From Bacillota bacterium (GTDB lineage Bacteria > Bacillota > Clostridia > Christensenellales > CAG-138), in NCBI GenBank assembly GCA_023426265.1, contig JAFABA010000105.1, positions 1 to 28,348 of the forward strand: 28,348 bases of DNA, in the 5' to 3' direction. Each line of letters opens with the position of its first letter. Position 1 is the first letter of the stretch. The notes under the pieces were generated by a model. The model ran no database searches and had not been told where the DNA came from. It saw only the letters and a program-made list of their open reading frames with translations. Shown piece after piece: positions 8,012 to 15,901 of the stretch. A program made the translations under genes and the position numbers.

Positions 8012-8554
8012 CTATTGCAGTTCTTTTTCCGGTTCGTCCACGCCCTGTTCCGGTTCCGGATCGGGGGTCTTTTTCCCCGTCTTTTCCTCCAGTTTGTCGA
8101 GCACCTGCCTGCCCCTGCCGAACAGCACGTCAATTGCCAGCAGGGCCGCGCCTATGGAAACGGCGGTATCCGCCACGTTGAATATGGCGAAATTGACAAA
8201 CGCGAACTCCAGCATATCCCGCACATAACCCAGCACGACGCGGTCTATAAGGTTCCCCAACGCCCCCGCCAGTATCAGCGAGAGGCTCACGCGCATAAGG
8301 GCGTGCATGTGCTTTTTGTGCTTTATAAGCAGCCAGATAATAGCAAGAGATGCGACGGAAGAAACGATAATGAGCAGCCATGTGCCGCTTGAAAGCATGC
8401 CGAACGCCGCGCCCGTGTTGTGGGTACTGGTGAGGTGGAATACGCCCTCCCAAAGCGGAACGGTCGTGCCCAGCGGCATCAGGTATACGTCCGTCAGATA
8501 TTTTACGAGCTGATCCAGCCCGATTGTAAGCAGTATGATGATGGTTTCCAGCAT
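8012..8554 (-). CDS. lspA: Lipoprotein signal peptidase (signal peptidase II)
   Basis: 180 residues, four membrane helices. The enzyme cleaves the signal peptide of diacylglyceryl-modified prolipoproteins. Both catalytic aspartates are visible: Asp113 in GYVRDML and Asp129 in FNVADT. The NTGAAFG and GNLIDR blocks are also present. The start is the ATG at 8554 (GGGGGT upstream). An upstream in-frame ATG at 8605 is rejected because it would use codons inside a palindromic element. The C-terminus carries a hydrophilic, Lys/Glu/Pro-rich tail of about 35 residues beyond the usual end. A likely substrate, the lipoprotein at 8943-10571, is encoded next door. The predicted promoter is at 8748-8776. 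Confidence 0.95.
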   Translation of the reverse strand: MLETIIILLTIGLDQLVKYLTDVYLMPLGTTVPLWEGVFHLTSTHNTGAAFGMLSSGTWLLIIVSSVASLAIIWLLIKHKKHMHALMRVSLSLILAGALGNLIDRVVLGYVRDMLEFAFVNFAIFNVADTAVSIGAALLAIDVLFGRGRQVLDKLEEKTGKKTPDPEPEQGVDEPEKELQ

Positions 8555-8587
8555 AGTACCCCCGTGTGTCGTTTTAATACAAATGGA

Positions 8588-8725
8588 AAACATTAACGCG
8601 TCCAAAGCGGCGAGGAATTTTCGATGCGGAGCAAGGAGCCGGAACGAAACGTAGCAGCGCTACGTTAAGTGGAGGGCGACACAACCCCGCGCGAAAAGAG
8701 CCGCCGCAACGATGCGTTAATGTTT
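8588..8725. repeat. Palindromic element copy 1 (138 bp) in the lspA leader
   Basis: Outer arms AAACATTAACGC (8588-8599) and GCGTTAATGTTT (8714-8725) are exact inverted repeats. The centre AACGTAGC-AGC-GCTACGTT (8648-8666) is another perfect hairpin on the same axis, with further imperfect pairing between (GCGGC/GCCGC, TTTTCG/CGAAAA). It shares the core TAGCAGCGCTA with copies at 8802-8922 and 27628-27751. The whole unit could fold as one long hairpin. Confidence 0.8.
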
Positions 8726-8747
8726 GGAATTAGCATAGGCCCAACCC

Positions 8748-8776
8748 AGTATAGCATACGCCTGCCTGAAAGGCAA
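8748..8776 (-). promoter_or_regulatory. Promoter of lspA-rluD
   Basis: Minus strand TTGCCT, 17 nt, TATACT, with an extended -10 (TGC before it). Transcription would begin near 8741 and run through palindromic element copy 1 before reaching lspA. Confidence 0.6.
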
Positions 8777-8801
8777 AATCATACGAATGAGCGATTAAAA
8801 A

Positions 8802-8922
8802 CGTTGTATAGCGGTAAGGAATTTTTTCGCCTGACAAGGCGCGAAAACGTAGAAATAGCAGCGCTATTTCAAGTTTTTTTGCAACGCAGTCAGTCGGAAA
8901 AAATGACCAGCGCTATGCAACG
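8802..8922. repeat. Palindromic element copy 2 (121 bp) behind the lipoprotein gene
   Basis: Outer arms CGTTGTATAGCG (8802-8813) and CGCTATGCAACG (8911-8922) pair with a single wobble. The centre GAAATAGC-AGC-GCTATTTC (8852-8870) is a perfect hairpin on the same axis. Between them ATTTTTTCG/CGGAAAAAAT and CTGAC/GTCAG also pair. It lies 20 nt past the stop of the lipoprotein gene and upstream of the lspA promoter, so it may also terminate transcription. With copy 1 and the promoter it fills the 8555-8942 gap. Confidence 0.8.
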
Positions 8923-8942
8923 GAGTTAAGCGGGATTTCGTA

Positions 8943-10571
8943 TTAGTCCGGCTGCTGCTCCATGTACCAATCGCCGACGGTCCGGAACAGGTCCGTCCCG
9001 CGAACATCCGAGACATTCCGGATGTTTGCGCCGTAGACGATGCTGTTCATACGGAAATACAGCATGATGAAGGGCAGCTCCTGCACAAACTGCTGCTGCA
9101 GTTGTGCGTGCGTTTGGCGCATGCCGTTTTCATCCGCCGCTACGGCGGCCGCCGAAAGCAGCGTACCCCAGTCGCCAGAGACTTTCCCGTAATTGCGCGC
9201 GCCGTCGGGCGCCAAATAGGGCGCCAAATTGCCGCACGGCTCCATCTGGAAACCGGCAAGAGCAAGGTCGAATTCACCATTTTTGAGCTTCTGCTCAAAC
9301 TCCCCGTCCGCCTGCCCGATGCTGAGCTTCGCGGTGATAACCTCTACTTCAATCCCGGCCTTTAGCAGCTGCGTTGCGATCAGCGCCGCTGCGTTTTTGC
9401 GGTAGGTGCTCTCCGTGCTGTCGTTGACCAGCAGCGTCAAATGGAGCTTTTGGCTGCCCTGCTGCAATATGCCGTCCGTATCCTCATCCGTCCAGCCCGC
9501 GCCTTTTAAAAGCTCTGCCGCTTTTGTAAGGTCATGGTCGTATATTTTTGTGGTCGCGTCATACAGGAACGAATCGGGCGGCACGGGTACGTCGGACACG
9601 GCGGCGCGGTTCATATACACGTTGGAAACGAGCGCGCTGCGGTCAAGCGCATACGCGATCGCTTTCCTGACGTCGGCGTTGCGCAGTATAGCGTTGTTGT
9701 GGTTGACAAGCAGTACCTCCGCTTCCTGCGTCATGACGTCGAGCACCGAGGTCACGCCCTCCTCGCGGTATTTGCCCGCGGAGACGGTCTTGGTGGGCAC
9801 CATGTTCAATTGACGCGCCTCGTACGAATCGAGCGCGACGTCATTGCTTTCACGCGAGAGGCACTGGATGTTCTGGATGTAGGGCGGCTGCTTCCACCAG
9901 CGGGGATTGACGGTAAGCTCCACCGAGGTTTCATCGCTGCTCGTCACCTGATACGGCCCCGTGCCGTTCAATTCATTGGGCGTCTTGGAGGAGACAACGG
10001 GAAACACCAGCGCGTAGAGCGCTGCAGCACCCGCCTTTTTCATTGTGACACGGATGGTGCCTTCATCCGCCTGCTCATAGCTTTCGATCGCGTCCGCCGC
10101 AATGCCATAGTAGGACGCGCTGCCCAAACTTTTGATTTGCCCGATGGTGTAGAGCACGTCTTCCGCGGTAAGCATGTCGCCATTGTGCCACATGACGTTT
10201 TTTCGAAGCTGTATCGTCCAGACGCGGCCGGTATCGTCGCTGCTCCATTTTTCCGCCAGGGACGGGATGATGCGATTCGCCGAATCGCACCGTAACAGCG
10301 GCTCGTACACCAGGGAATACATGTTGCGCATTTCCTCGGTGTTGATGATAAGGGGACTGTAGGATGTGCCGCCCTCGCTCTGGAACGGGTTGCGCGGTAT
10401 GGGGAGTATGAGCGTGCCGCCGGTTACCGGCTGCGGCGCAGGAGTTGGCGTAGGGATTGCGATGGGCGTCGCCGTAGGATCGGGCTTTTCGCTTTTTGCG
10501 CAGGCCGACCCAAGCAGCAGCACCGCAAGGAGGCTAGAAAGCGTCCTGATAAAGCGTCTTGTATTTTTCAT
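8943..10571 (-). CDS. ABC-type solute-binding lipoprotein, family 5 (peptide/nickel type)
   Basis: 542 residues from the ATG at 10571. A lipoprotein signal (LLAVLLLGSAC, lipidated Cys24) is followed by a Pro/Thr-rich linker (about 29-47), then a family-5 extracellular solute-binding fold. Blocks such as EKWSSDDTGRVWTIQLRKNV, near the usual 'W..s.DG.tytF.Lr..v.w.dG' signature, and DVRKAIAYALDRSALV are typical of OppA/DppA/NikA-type proteins. It would capture peptides or similar ligands at the outer membrane face. No permease or ATPase gene lies nearby, so it is an orphan component here. Its 5' end overlaps the end of the transglycosylase gene by 38 nt, and AAGGTG lies about 11 nt before the ATG. 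The ligand is unknown, and a cell-wall peptide is only suggested by the neighbour. Confidence 0.88.
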   Translation of the reverse strand: MKNTRRFIRTLSSLLAVLLLGSACAKSEKPDPTATPIAIPTPTPAPQPVTGGTLILPIPRNPFQSEGGTSYSPLIINTEEMRNMYSLVYEPLLRCDSANRIIPSLAEKWSSDDTGRVWTIQLRKNVMWHNGDMLTAEDVLYTIGQIKSLGSASYYGIAADAIESYEQADEGTIRVTMKKAGAAALYALVFPVVSSKTPNELNGTGPYQVTSSDETSVELTVNPRWWKQPPYIQNIQCLSRESNDVALDSYEARQLNMVPTKTVSAGKYREEGVTSVLDVMTQEAEVLLVNHNNAILRNADVRKAIAYALDRSALVSNVYMNRAAVSDVPVPPDSFLYDATTKIYDHDLTKAAELLKGAGWTDEDTDGILQQGSQKLHLTLLVNDSTESTYRKNAAALIATQLLKAGIEVEVITAKLSIGQADGEFEQKLKNGEFDLALAGFQMEPCGNLAPYLAPDGARNYGKVSGDWGTLLSAAAVAADENGMRQTHAQLQQQFVQELPFIMLYFRMNSIVYGANIRNVSDVRGTDLFRTVGDWYMEQQPD

Positions 10572-11136
10572 ATGCGCGCTGCACCTTTTCCAAATACTGT
10601 TCCGTCTCCGCAAACGGGATGTTTTTTAGTTCCCCTTCCACGGAAACGGCGGGGTCGTTTTTCCATTTATCCACATTGCCGTGTCCCGCGTTATAGGCGG
10701 CAAGCGCGGAAGGCCGGTCCTGATCGTACCGGTCCAGCAAAAAGCGCAAATACCAGCAGCCCATGCGGATATTGAACCCGGGCTCCGTCAGCTTCCCGGG
10801 CTCGTACCCGCTGATATCGAGTTTCCCCGCGATCCATTCCCCGGTATCCGGCATGATCTGCATGAGCCCCACCGCGCCGACCGCGCTGATCGCTTTCGCG
10901 CGGTTACCGCTTTCGCAATGGATCATGGCGGCGATAAGGTAGGGGTCGAGTCCGAATTCATCGGCGCTTGCGCTGATCTCTTCGGGGTAAGTTAGCTTAT
11001 AGGTGCGCTTTTCCAGCTCCCGCCCCGCGACTACGGCAATGAGCACCGCAAGCAGCAGCAGGAAAGCGGCAAGCAGCAGCTTTGCGCCCCTTCGTTTTTT
11101 GGGTTTTTGTGTTTTGTTTTGTCTTGCGTGTTCCAA
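10534..11136 (-). CDS. Membrane-anchored lytic transglycosylase (SLT domain)
   Basis: 200 residues. An N-terminal basic stretch and one membrane helix (about 19-38) are followed by a Slt/MltE-like lysozyme fold that cleaves peptidoglycan between MurNAc and GlcNAc, leaving a 1,6-anhydro end. Catalytic Glu75 sits in HCESGN, followed by AVGLMQIMP (about 88-96) and AAYNAG (near 147), the classic SLT signature order. The start is a TTG at 11136, 3 nt after the coaE stop, with AGGGA 7 nt upstream (inside coaE). No ATG is available before the membrane helix. It lies in the pdp-polA-coaE unit, ahead of the solute-binding lipoprotein. The TM-anchored form without LysM modules is typical of Bacillota. 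Confidence 0.9.
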   Translation of the reverse strand: MEHARQNKTQKPKKRRGAKLLLAAFLLLLAVLIAVVAGRELEKRTYKLTYPEEISASADEFGLDPYLIAAMIHCESGNRAKAISAVGAVGLMQIMPDTGEWIAGKLDISGYEPGKLTEPGFNIRMGCWYLRFLLDRYDQDRPSALAAYNAGHGNVDKWKNDPAVSVEGELKNIPFAETEQYLEKVQRAYEKYKTLYQDAF

Positions 11137-11139
11137 TGT

Positions 11140-11766
11140 TTATTCCCTATTGCCCTGTATATTTATTTTCTCATACAGCGCTTTCACCTGCGCAAACAAC
11201 GCCGCCTCGTCGCCGGAATTGTCTAATATCCGGTGCGCATAGCCCTTCTTCTCTTCCTCCGGCATCTGGCGGCGGATGCGGGCAAGCGCGTCCTGTTCGC
11301 TGCAATGATCCCGCCGCATGATGCGCGCAACGCGGACCGCTTCCTCCGCTGTTACCAGCCAGACCTCATCCACATCCGCATGGATGTTGCTTTCGATCAG
11401 CAGCGGCACGTCCCAGAATACGACGGTGTCCGGCTCCGACTCTCGAATTTCATGTTCCTCCCGAAGCAGTATGCCGCGTACCATGGGGTGGAGGATCGCG
11501 TTGACGGCCAACCGTTCATCGTCGGAGGCGAATATGGTGCCCGCAAGCGCGCGGCGGTTCAGGGAGCCGTCCGGCTGAAGAATGCCCGCCCCATAACGGG
11601 CAGCGAGCAAACGTAACCCTTCGCTTCCCGGCTCCACAGCCTCGCGCGCGGCCACGTCCGCATCCAGCACATGGGCACCCAAAACGCGGAGATACGAGGA
11701 AACCGTGGATTTTCCCGCTCCCATGCCGCCGGTGAGGCCGATGCGCCTTGGCTTTCTCGCGCTCAT
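11140..11766 (-). CDS. coaE: Dephospho-CoA kinase
   Basis: 208 residues. It phosphorylates the ribose 3'-OH of dephospho-CoA, the last step of coenzyme A synthesis in the cytosol. The P-loop TGGMGAGKST covers residues 12-21, and the family's DAD (LDADVAAREAV) and ILHPMVR blocks follow. The start ATG at 11766 overlaps the polA stop (ATGA). Longer in-frame starts would read into polA and are rejected, since 208 residues is the usual length. polA-coaE pairing is common in Bacillota. Confidence 0.93.
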   Translation of the reverse strand: MSARKPRRIGLTGGMGAGKSTVSSYLRVLGAHVLDADVAAREAVEPGSEGLRLLAARYGAGILQPDGSLNRRALAGTIFASDDERLAVNAILHPMVRGILLREEHEIRESEPDTVVFWDVPLLIESNIHADVDEVWLVTAEEAVRVARIMRRDHCSEQDALARIRRQMPEEEKKGYAHRILDNSGDEAALFAQVKALYEKINIQGNRE

Positions 11767-14351
11767 TTCGTATCGTACCAGCTCTGCCCGCTTTTGACCT
11801 CCGCAACGAGCGGGACGGATAGCTGCATAGCGTTCTGCATGCAATCGCATACGATCTCGCTCACGCGGCACTCCTCCTCCGGCGGGCAATCCAATATCAG
11901 TTCGTCGTGCACCTGCAGCACAAGGCGGCTCTGAAGCTTTTCTTCCCGCAGCGCCTTGTCCACGCGCACCATGGCAAGCTTGATGATATCCGCGGCCGTG
12001 CCCTGTATGGGCATGTTCATGGCCACGCGCTCCCCGAAGGAGCGGGTGTTGTAGTTGCCGCTCTTCAATTCAGGCAGCTCGCGCCGCCTGTTCAGCAGCG
12101 TCTTGACATAGCCGTGCTCCCGCCCGCTCTCTATGCTGCCCTTCATGTAGGCCCTTACGCCCGGGTAACGGTCCAGGTAACGCTCGATATATTCGCCCGC
12201 GCGCTTGCGGCTGATGCCCAGGTTCCGCGCCAGGCCAAAATCCGAAATGCCGTATACGATGCCGAAGTTGACGGCCTTCGCGGCACTGCGCTGTTCCGAC
12301 GTGACCTTGTCTGGGTCGATGCCGAGCACTTCGCCCGCGGTCCTGGTATGGATATCGCCGCCGGTTTTGAAGTTCTCCTGCATGGCTTCGTCAGCGCTGA
12401 TATGCGCGAGAAGCCGCAGTTCAATTTGGGAATAATCCGCGCCGATCAATACGTTGCCGGGGCTCGCCACAAAGGCCTTGCGGATCTCCCTGCCCAGCGC
12501 CGTACGCACGGGGATGTTCTGCAAATTCGGCTCGGTGCTTGAAATGCGGCCGGTGGCTGCCACGTTCTGGTTGAAGCTCGTATGCACCCGCCCGTCCTCC
12601 GGCGAACGCAAGGCGAGAAGTCCATCGATAAACGTGCTTTTGAGCTTGGTCAAAAACCGGTATTCCTGTATGAGCGGTACGATGGGGTGCTGCTCCATCA
12701 GGCTTTCGAGCACATCGGCGTCGGTGGAGTAGCCCGTCTTTGTTTTGCGCTGGGCGGGAAGGCCGATCTTTTCAAACAGCACATAGCCGAGCTGCTTGGT
12801 AGAAAGTATGTTGAACGGTTCTCCGGCAAGCCCGTATACCTCGCCCGCGAGATCGTCGATGCGGTCCTTAAACTGCGCGTCAAGCTCCCTTAGCACATGC
12901 TGGTCCACGCGGAAGCCCTGCTTTTCCATGCGGAACAATACGCCGATGAGCGGCATCTCCACGGTCTCATAGAGTTCCATAAGCTCCATTTCCCGCATTT
13001 CCCGCATCATGGTCTCAAAGAGTGGAAACAGGGTGCATGCGTCCGGCTTATTCACATGCAGCCGCTCCTGCGCAAGCGCCTCCAACGAAGGCGTGGGCCG
13101 CGTGGCATTGATGAGGTAGTCCACGATCATCGCGTCAAACGCAAGCCCGCCAAAAGCGATCCCTTCGCGGGATAAGAGGTGCATCCACTTCTTTGCGTCA
13201 AACACCAGCTTTTTGGGTTTCTCGGCTTCCAATAAAGGCTTGAGCGCCCAAAGCACCTCGCTCAAATCGAGCCCCGGAGTCAGCAGCGTCCCCGCCAAAC
13301 TTATGCGGTACTGCCTGCAACCTTCCGCGGCGAGGAACAGCTCCTCCCCCTGCGCATGGAGCGCAAGGTAATCCGCCTGCAGAAGCTCGTCCAATATCCC
13401 TTTGAGCGCGGAAATATCCGAAAGCTCCACGGTCTCCCGCGGAGCCTGCTTGTGCTCTTTGATTGAAGCAGGCGCTTCTTCCACGGCGGGCAGGCGGTTG
13501 GCTATGGCGTTTAGCTGAAGCGCCCGGAGTCTCGGCAGTGCAGCCGCCATGCGGGAAGGGACAAATGCGCTGTCCTCCAGCGCAACGGTGAGCGGCGCGT
13601 CGGCGTGTATGGTGCCAAGGCGGTAGCTTAGCCGCGCGAGGTCCGCATGCTCCTTTACCTTTTCGCCAAGCTTGCCCTTGATTTCTTCGGCGTGCGAAAG
13701 GACGTCTTCAAGCGTGCCATACTCCGCAAGCAGCTTGACCGCCGTCTTTTCCCCCACGCCGGGAATGCCGGGGATATTATCCGAATTGTCGCCCATGAGG
13801 CCCTTTAAGTCCCGCATGCGGTCAGGACTAAGCCCATAGGCCGCCATGAGCGCATCCCTGTCCATTTCTTCGGTATCCGTAATGCCTTTTTTCGTCAAAA
13901 GGACATGCGTTTTGTCGGAAATAAGCTGCAGCGCGTCCCTGTCCCCGGTGACAAGCAGGGATGAAACGCCCTTCCTTTCCGCCATGCGGGCAAATGTGCC
14001 CAAAATGTCGTCGGCCTCGTAGGTTTCGCAGGTGCAGACGGTAATGCCCATCTGCATTAACAGGTCCTGAAGCAGCGGGAACTGCGGCCGTAAGTCCTCC
14101 GGAGTTTCCCTTCTTCCCGCCTTGTATTCCGTATACTCCGTATGCCGGAACGTCGGCCCATGCAAATCGAACGCCACAACGAGATAATCCGGCTTCTTTT
14201 CCACCAGCTTCAGGAGCATGCCGAAAAAGCCGTGCAGCGCGCCGGTGGGCGTCCCTTCGCGGCTGGTCATGGCCGGAAGCGCATAGTAAGCCCGATGCAT
14301 CAGGCTGTTGCCGTCTATCGCGATGAGCAGTTTCTCTTTTTGCTGTTCCAT
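11763..14351 (-). CDS. polA: DNA polymerase I
   Basis: 862 residues. Okazaki-fragment processing and repair polymerase. The N-terminal 5'-3' exonuclease domain (IDGNSLMHRAYYAL.., AFDLHGPTFRH, the GDRDALQL block) is followed by a 3'-5' exonuclease-like domain and the family A polymerase domain. Motif A (DYSQIELRLLAH) lies near residue 640, motif B (RSAAKAVNFGIVYG) near 690, and motif C (QVHDE) has Asp816. In the middle domain the stretch matching the proofreading FDTE motif reads LALHAQ, so proofreading acids appear absent, as in Bacillus and Thermus Pol I. It is followed by coaE with a 4-nt overlap and lies 27 nt after pdp. GGGGGAT precedes the ATG. Confidence 0.96.
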   Translation of the reverse strand: MEQQKEKLLIAIDGNSLMHRAYYALPAMTSREGTPTGALHGFFGMLLKLVEKKPDYLVVAFDLHGPTFRHTEYTEYKAGRRETPEDLRPQFPLLQDLLMQMGITVCTCETYEADDILGTFARMAERKGVSSLLVTGDRDALQLISDKTHVLLTKKGITDTEEMDRDALMAAYGLSPDRMRDLKGLMGDNSDNIPGIPGVGEKTAVKLLAEYGTLEDVLSHAEEIKGKLGEKVKEHADLARLSYRLGTIHADAPLTVALEDSAFVPSRMAAALPRLRALQLNAIANRLPAVEEAPASIKEHKQAPRETVELSDISALKGILDELLQADYLALHAQGEELFLAAEGCRQYRISLAGTLLTPGLDLSEVLWALKPLLEAEKPKKLVFDAKKWMHLLSREGIAFGGLAFDAMIVDYLINATRPTPSLEALAQERLHVNKPDACTLFPLFETMMREMREMELMELYETVEMPLIGVLFRMEKQGFRVDQHVLRELDAQFKDRIDDLAGEVYGLAGEPFNILSTKQLGYVLFEKIGLPAQRKTKTGYSTDADVLESLMEQHPIVPLIQEYRFLTKLKSTFIDGLLALRSPEDGRVHTSFNQNVAATGRISSTEPNLQNIPVRTALGREIRKAFVASPGNVLIGADYSQIELRLLAHISADEAMQENFKTGGDIHTRTAGEVLGIDPDKVTSEQRSAAKAVNFGIVYGISDFGLARNLGISRKRAGEYIERYLDRYPGVRAYMKGSIESGREHGYVKTLLNRRRELPELKSGNYNTRSFGERVAMNMPIQGTAADIIKLAMVRVDKALREEKLQSRLVLQVHDELILDCPPEEECRVSEIVCDCMQNAMQLSVPLVAEVKSGQSWYDTK

Positions 14352-14378
14352 TCTATCCCCCGTCTGACCGAAATATCT

Positions 14379-15692
14379 TTAGTCCACCACGGCGTAAACC
14401 ATTTGAGACTTTATGTTGTCAAAAGCGTCGCCTACTGTGATGGCTTTCCGCAACGTTGCCGCCGCTTCCTCCACACGGCTGTCGTCGTTGACATACAGCG
14501 TGCAGACGGGTTCCTTCGCGTTCACGGCACCGCCCAGGCGCTTGTGCATCACAAGGCCGACCGCGTGATCGATCGCGTCCTCCTTCTTCGCGCGGCCCGC
14601 GCCCAAAAGCTGCGCCGCAAGGCCGATATCCGCAGCGTCCATGCTTTTGATGACGCCTTCCGCCTCCAAGTAAACCGGCACATGCCGCTTTACGGCGCAC
14701 AGCTCGTCGATCTTTTTGATATCCATATAGGAGGCGTCCCCGCCCTGCGCGCTTACCATCTGCCGAAGCTTTTCTAGCGCCGCGCCGGAATGTAGCGCCG
14801 CTTTCAATTTTTCGCGCGCTTCCCCTTCCGCAAGGCCGGAAAGCTGCAGCATATGGCTCGCCAGCAGCATGCAGACCTCATAGAGCGGATCGCCTTCAGG
14901 CAGTTTGCCGCTTAAAAGCTCCACTGCCTCCCGCACTTCTAGCGCATTGCCTACCGCAAGGCCGAGCGGCTGGTTCATATCCGTAATCACCGCCACAACG
15001 CGGCGCCCCAAATGCTTACCGATTTCTACCATGGTGGCGGCAAGCTCCTTTGCCTCTTCCACCGTTTCCACAAACGCGCCGGTGCCGACCTTGACGTCGA
15101 GAACAATGGCTTCCGCCCCTGCCGCAAGCTTCTTGCTCATGATGCTCGACGCGATGAGCGGAATGCTCTTTACTGTGGCGGTCACGTCCCTTAACGCATA
15201 CAAAAGCTTATCCGCGGGCACCAGGTTGCCGGACTGGCCGATCACGGAAAGTCCGATTTCCTGCACCTGCTTTTTAAACTCCGCCATCGGCCGCTCAATT
15301 TTGAGGCCGGGAATGCTTTCGAGTTTATCGAGCGTGCCGCCGGTATGCCCTAAGCCCCGGCCGGACATTTTAGCGACCTTGCCGCCGCACGCCGCAACAA
15401 GCGGGGCAACAACAAGCGTGGTGGTATCCCCCACGCCGCCGGTAGAGTGTTTATCCACCTTAACGCCGGGGATATCCGAAAGATCCACGACATCGCCAGA
15501 GCGCATCATGGAAAGCGTCAGGTCCGCAGTTTCCCGCGCATCCATTTGGGAAAAGCAGACGGCCATCAAAAACGCGGACATCTGGTAATCCGGTATCTCT
15601 TTCTTGACGTAGCCCTGTATCAGAAAATCGATCTCTTCGGCGGTAAGCGCATGCCCTTCCCGCTTCTTGCCGATCAAGTCCACAGCGCGCAT
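14379..15692 (-). CDS. pdp: Pyrimidine-nucleoside phosphorylase
   Basis: 437 residues. It splits uridine, thymidine and deoxyuridine with phosphate into base and (deoxy)ribose-1-phosphate for salvage. The family signature KVDKHSTGGVGDT (78-90) forms the phosphate site. The alpha domain (1-65) and the SGRGLGHTGGTLDKLESIPG block (about 110-129) match Pdp/DeoA enzymes. The 437-residue length fits Pdp of Bacillota, and the broad-specificity Pdp versus DeoA choice rests on taxonomic expectation. AAGGAGG is 5 nt before the ATG. It is the first gene of the pdp-polA-coaE-slt-lipoprotein unit, with a promoter at 15791-15820 and a terminator-like hairpin in its leader. Confidence 0.94.
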   Translation of the reverse strand: MRAVDLIGKKREGHALTAEEIDFLIQGYVKKEIPDYQMSAFLMAVCFSQMDARETADLTLSMMRSGDVVDLSDIPGVKVDKHSTGGVGDTTTLVVAPLVAACGGKVAKMSGRGLGHTGGTLDKLESIPGLKIERPMAEFKKQVQEIGLSVIGQSGNLVPADKLLYALRDVTATVKSIPLIASSIMSKKLAAGAEAIVLDVKVGTGAFVETVEEAKELAATMVEIGKHLGRRVVAVITDMNQPLGLAVGNALEVREAVELLSGKLPEGDPLYEVCMLLASHMLQLSGLAEGEAREKLKAALHSGAALEKLRQMVSAQGGDASYMDIKKIDELCAVKRHVPVYLEAEGVIKSMDAADIGLAAQLLGAGRAKKEDAIDHAVGLVMHKRLGGAVNAKEPVCTLYVNDDSRVEEAAATLRKAITVGDAFDNIKSQMVYAVVD

Positions 15693-15733
15693 AATATCCT
15701 CCTTGCAGGTATGTATGACATCCTACATTGGCT

Positions 15734-15772
15734 AAAAAGGCCGCCACGCTCGCTCTTGCTGCGGACAGCCTT
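15734..15772 (-). terminator. Terminator-like hairpin in the pdp leader (possible attenuator)
   Basis: On the minus strand a 12-bp stem with one bulge (AAGGCTGTCCGC against GCGTGGCGGCCTT) and an 11-nt loop is followed by TTTTT. It lies between the pdp promoter and the pdp ribosome site. CAGGTA at the transcript start can pair with TACCTG just before the ribosome site, offering an alternative fold. Confidence 0.5.
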
Positions 15773-15790
15773 CCTATTACTACCTGAATA

Positions 15791-15820
15791 ATTGTACCAT
15801 AATGGCTGAACACCATGCAA
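15791..15820 (-). promoter_or_regulatory. Promoter of the pdp-polA unit
   Basis: Minus strand TTGCAT, 18 nt, TACAAT, with an extended -10 (TGG). It predicts a start near 15784 and a leader of about 90 nt. Confidence 0.6.
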
Positions 15821-15901
15821 GGACACCGGCCCTTCCTTGCTGTGAACAAGTTGAAAATCCTATGGGGAAACAATACGAAATATGTCGGATGCGGTCTGGT
15901 A

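Noticed and set aside
8555..8605. Upstream ATG extending lspA by 17 residues
   Set aside because: The extension is coded by the palindromic element and leader, adds non-homologous residues and lacks a ribosome site.
8588..8922. Insertion sequence or CRISPR repeats
   Set aside because: No transposase frame, and only symmetric non-coding units. The repeats are not identical direct repeats with spacers.
11767..11889. Long form of coaE starting inside polA
   Set aside because: It would overlap the conserved polA 3' end. The ATG at 11766 gives the normal family length with a coupled ATGA overlap.
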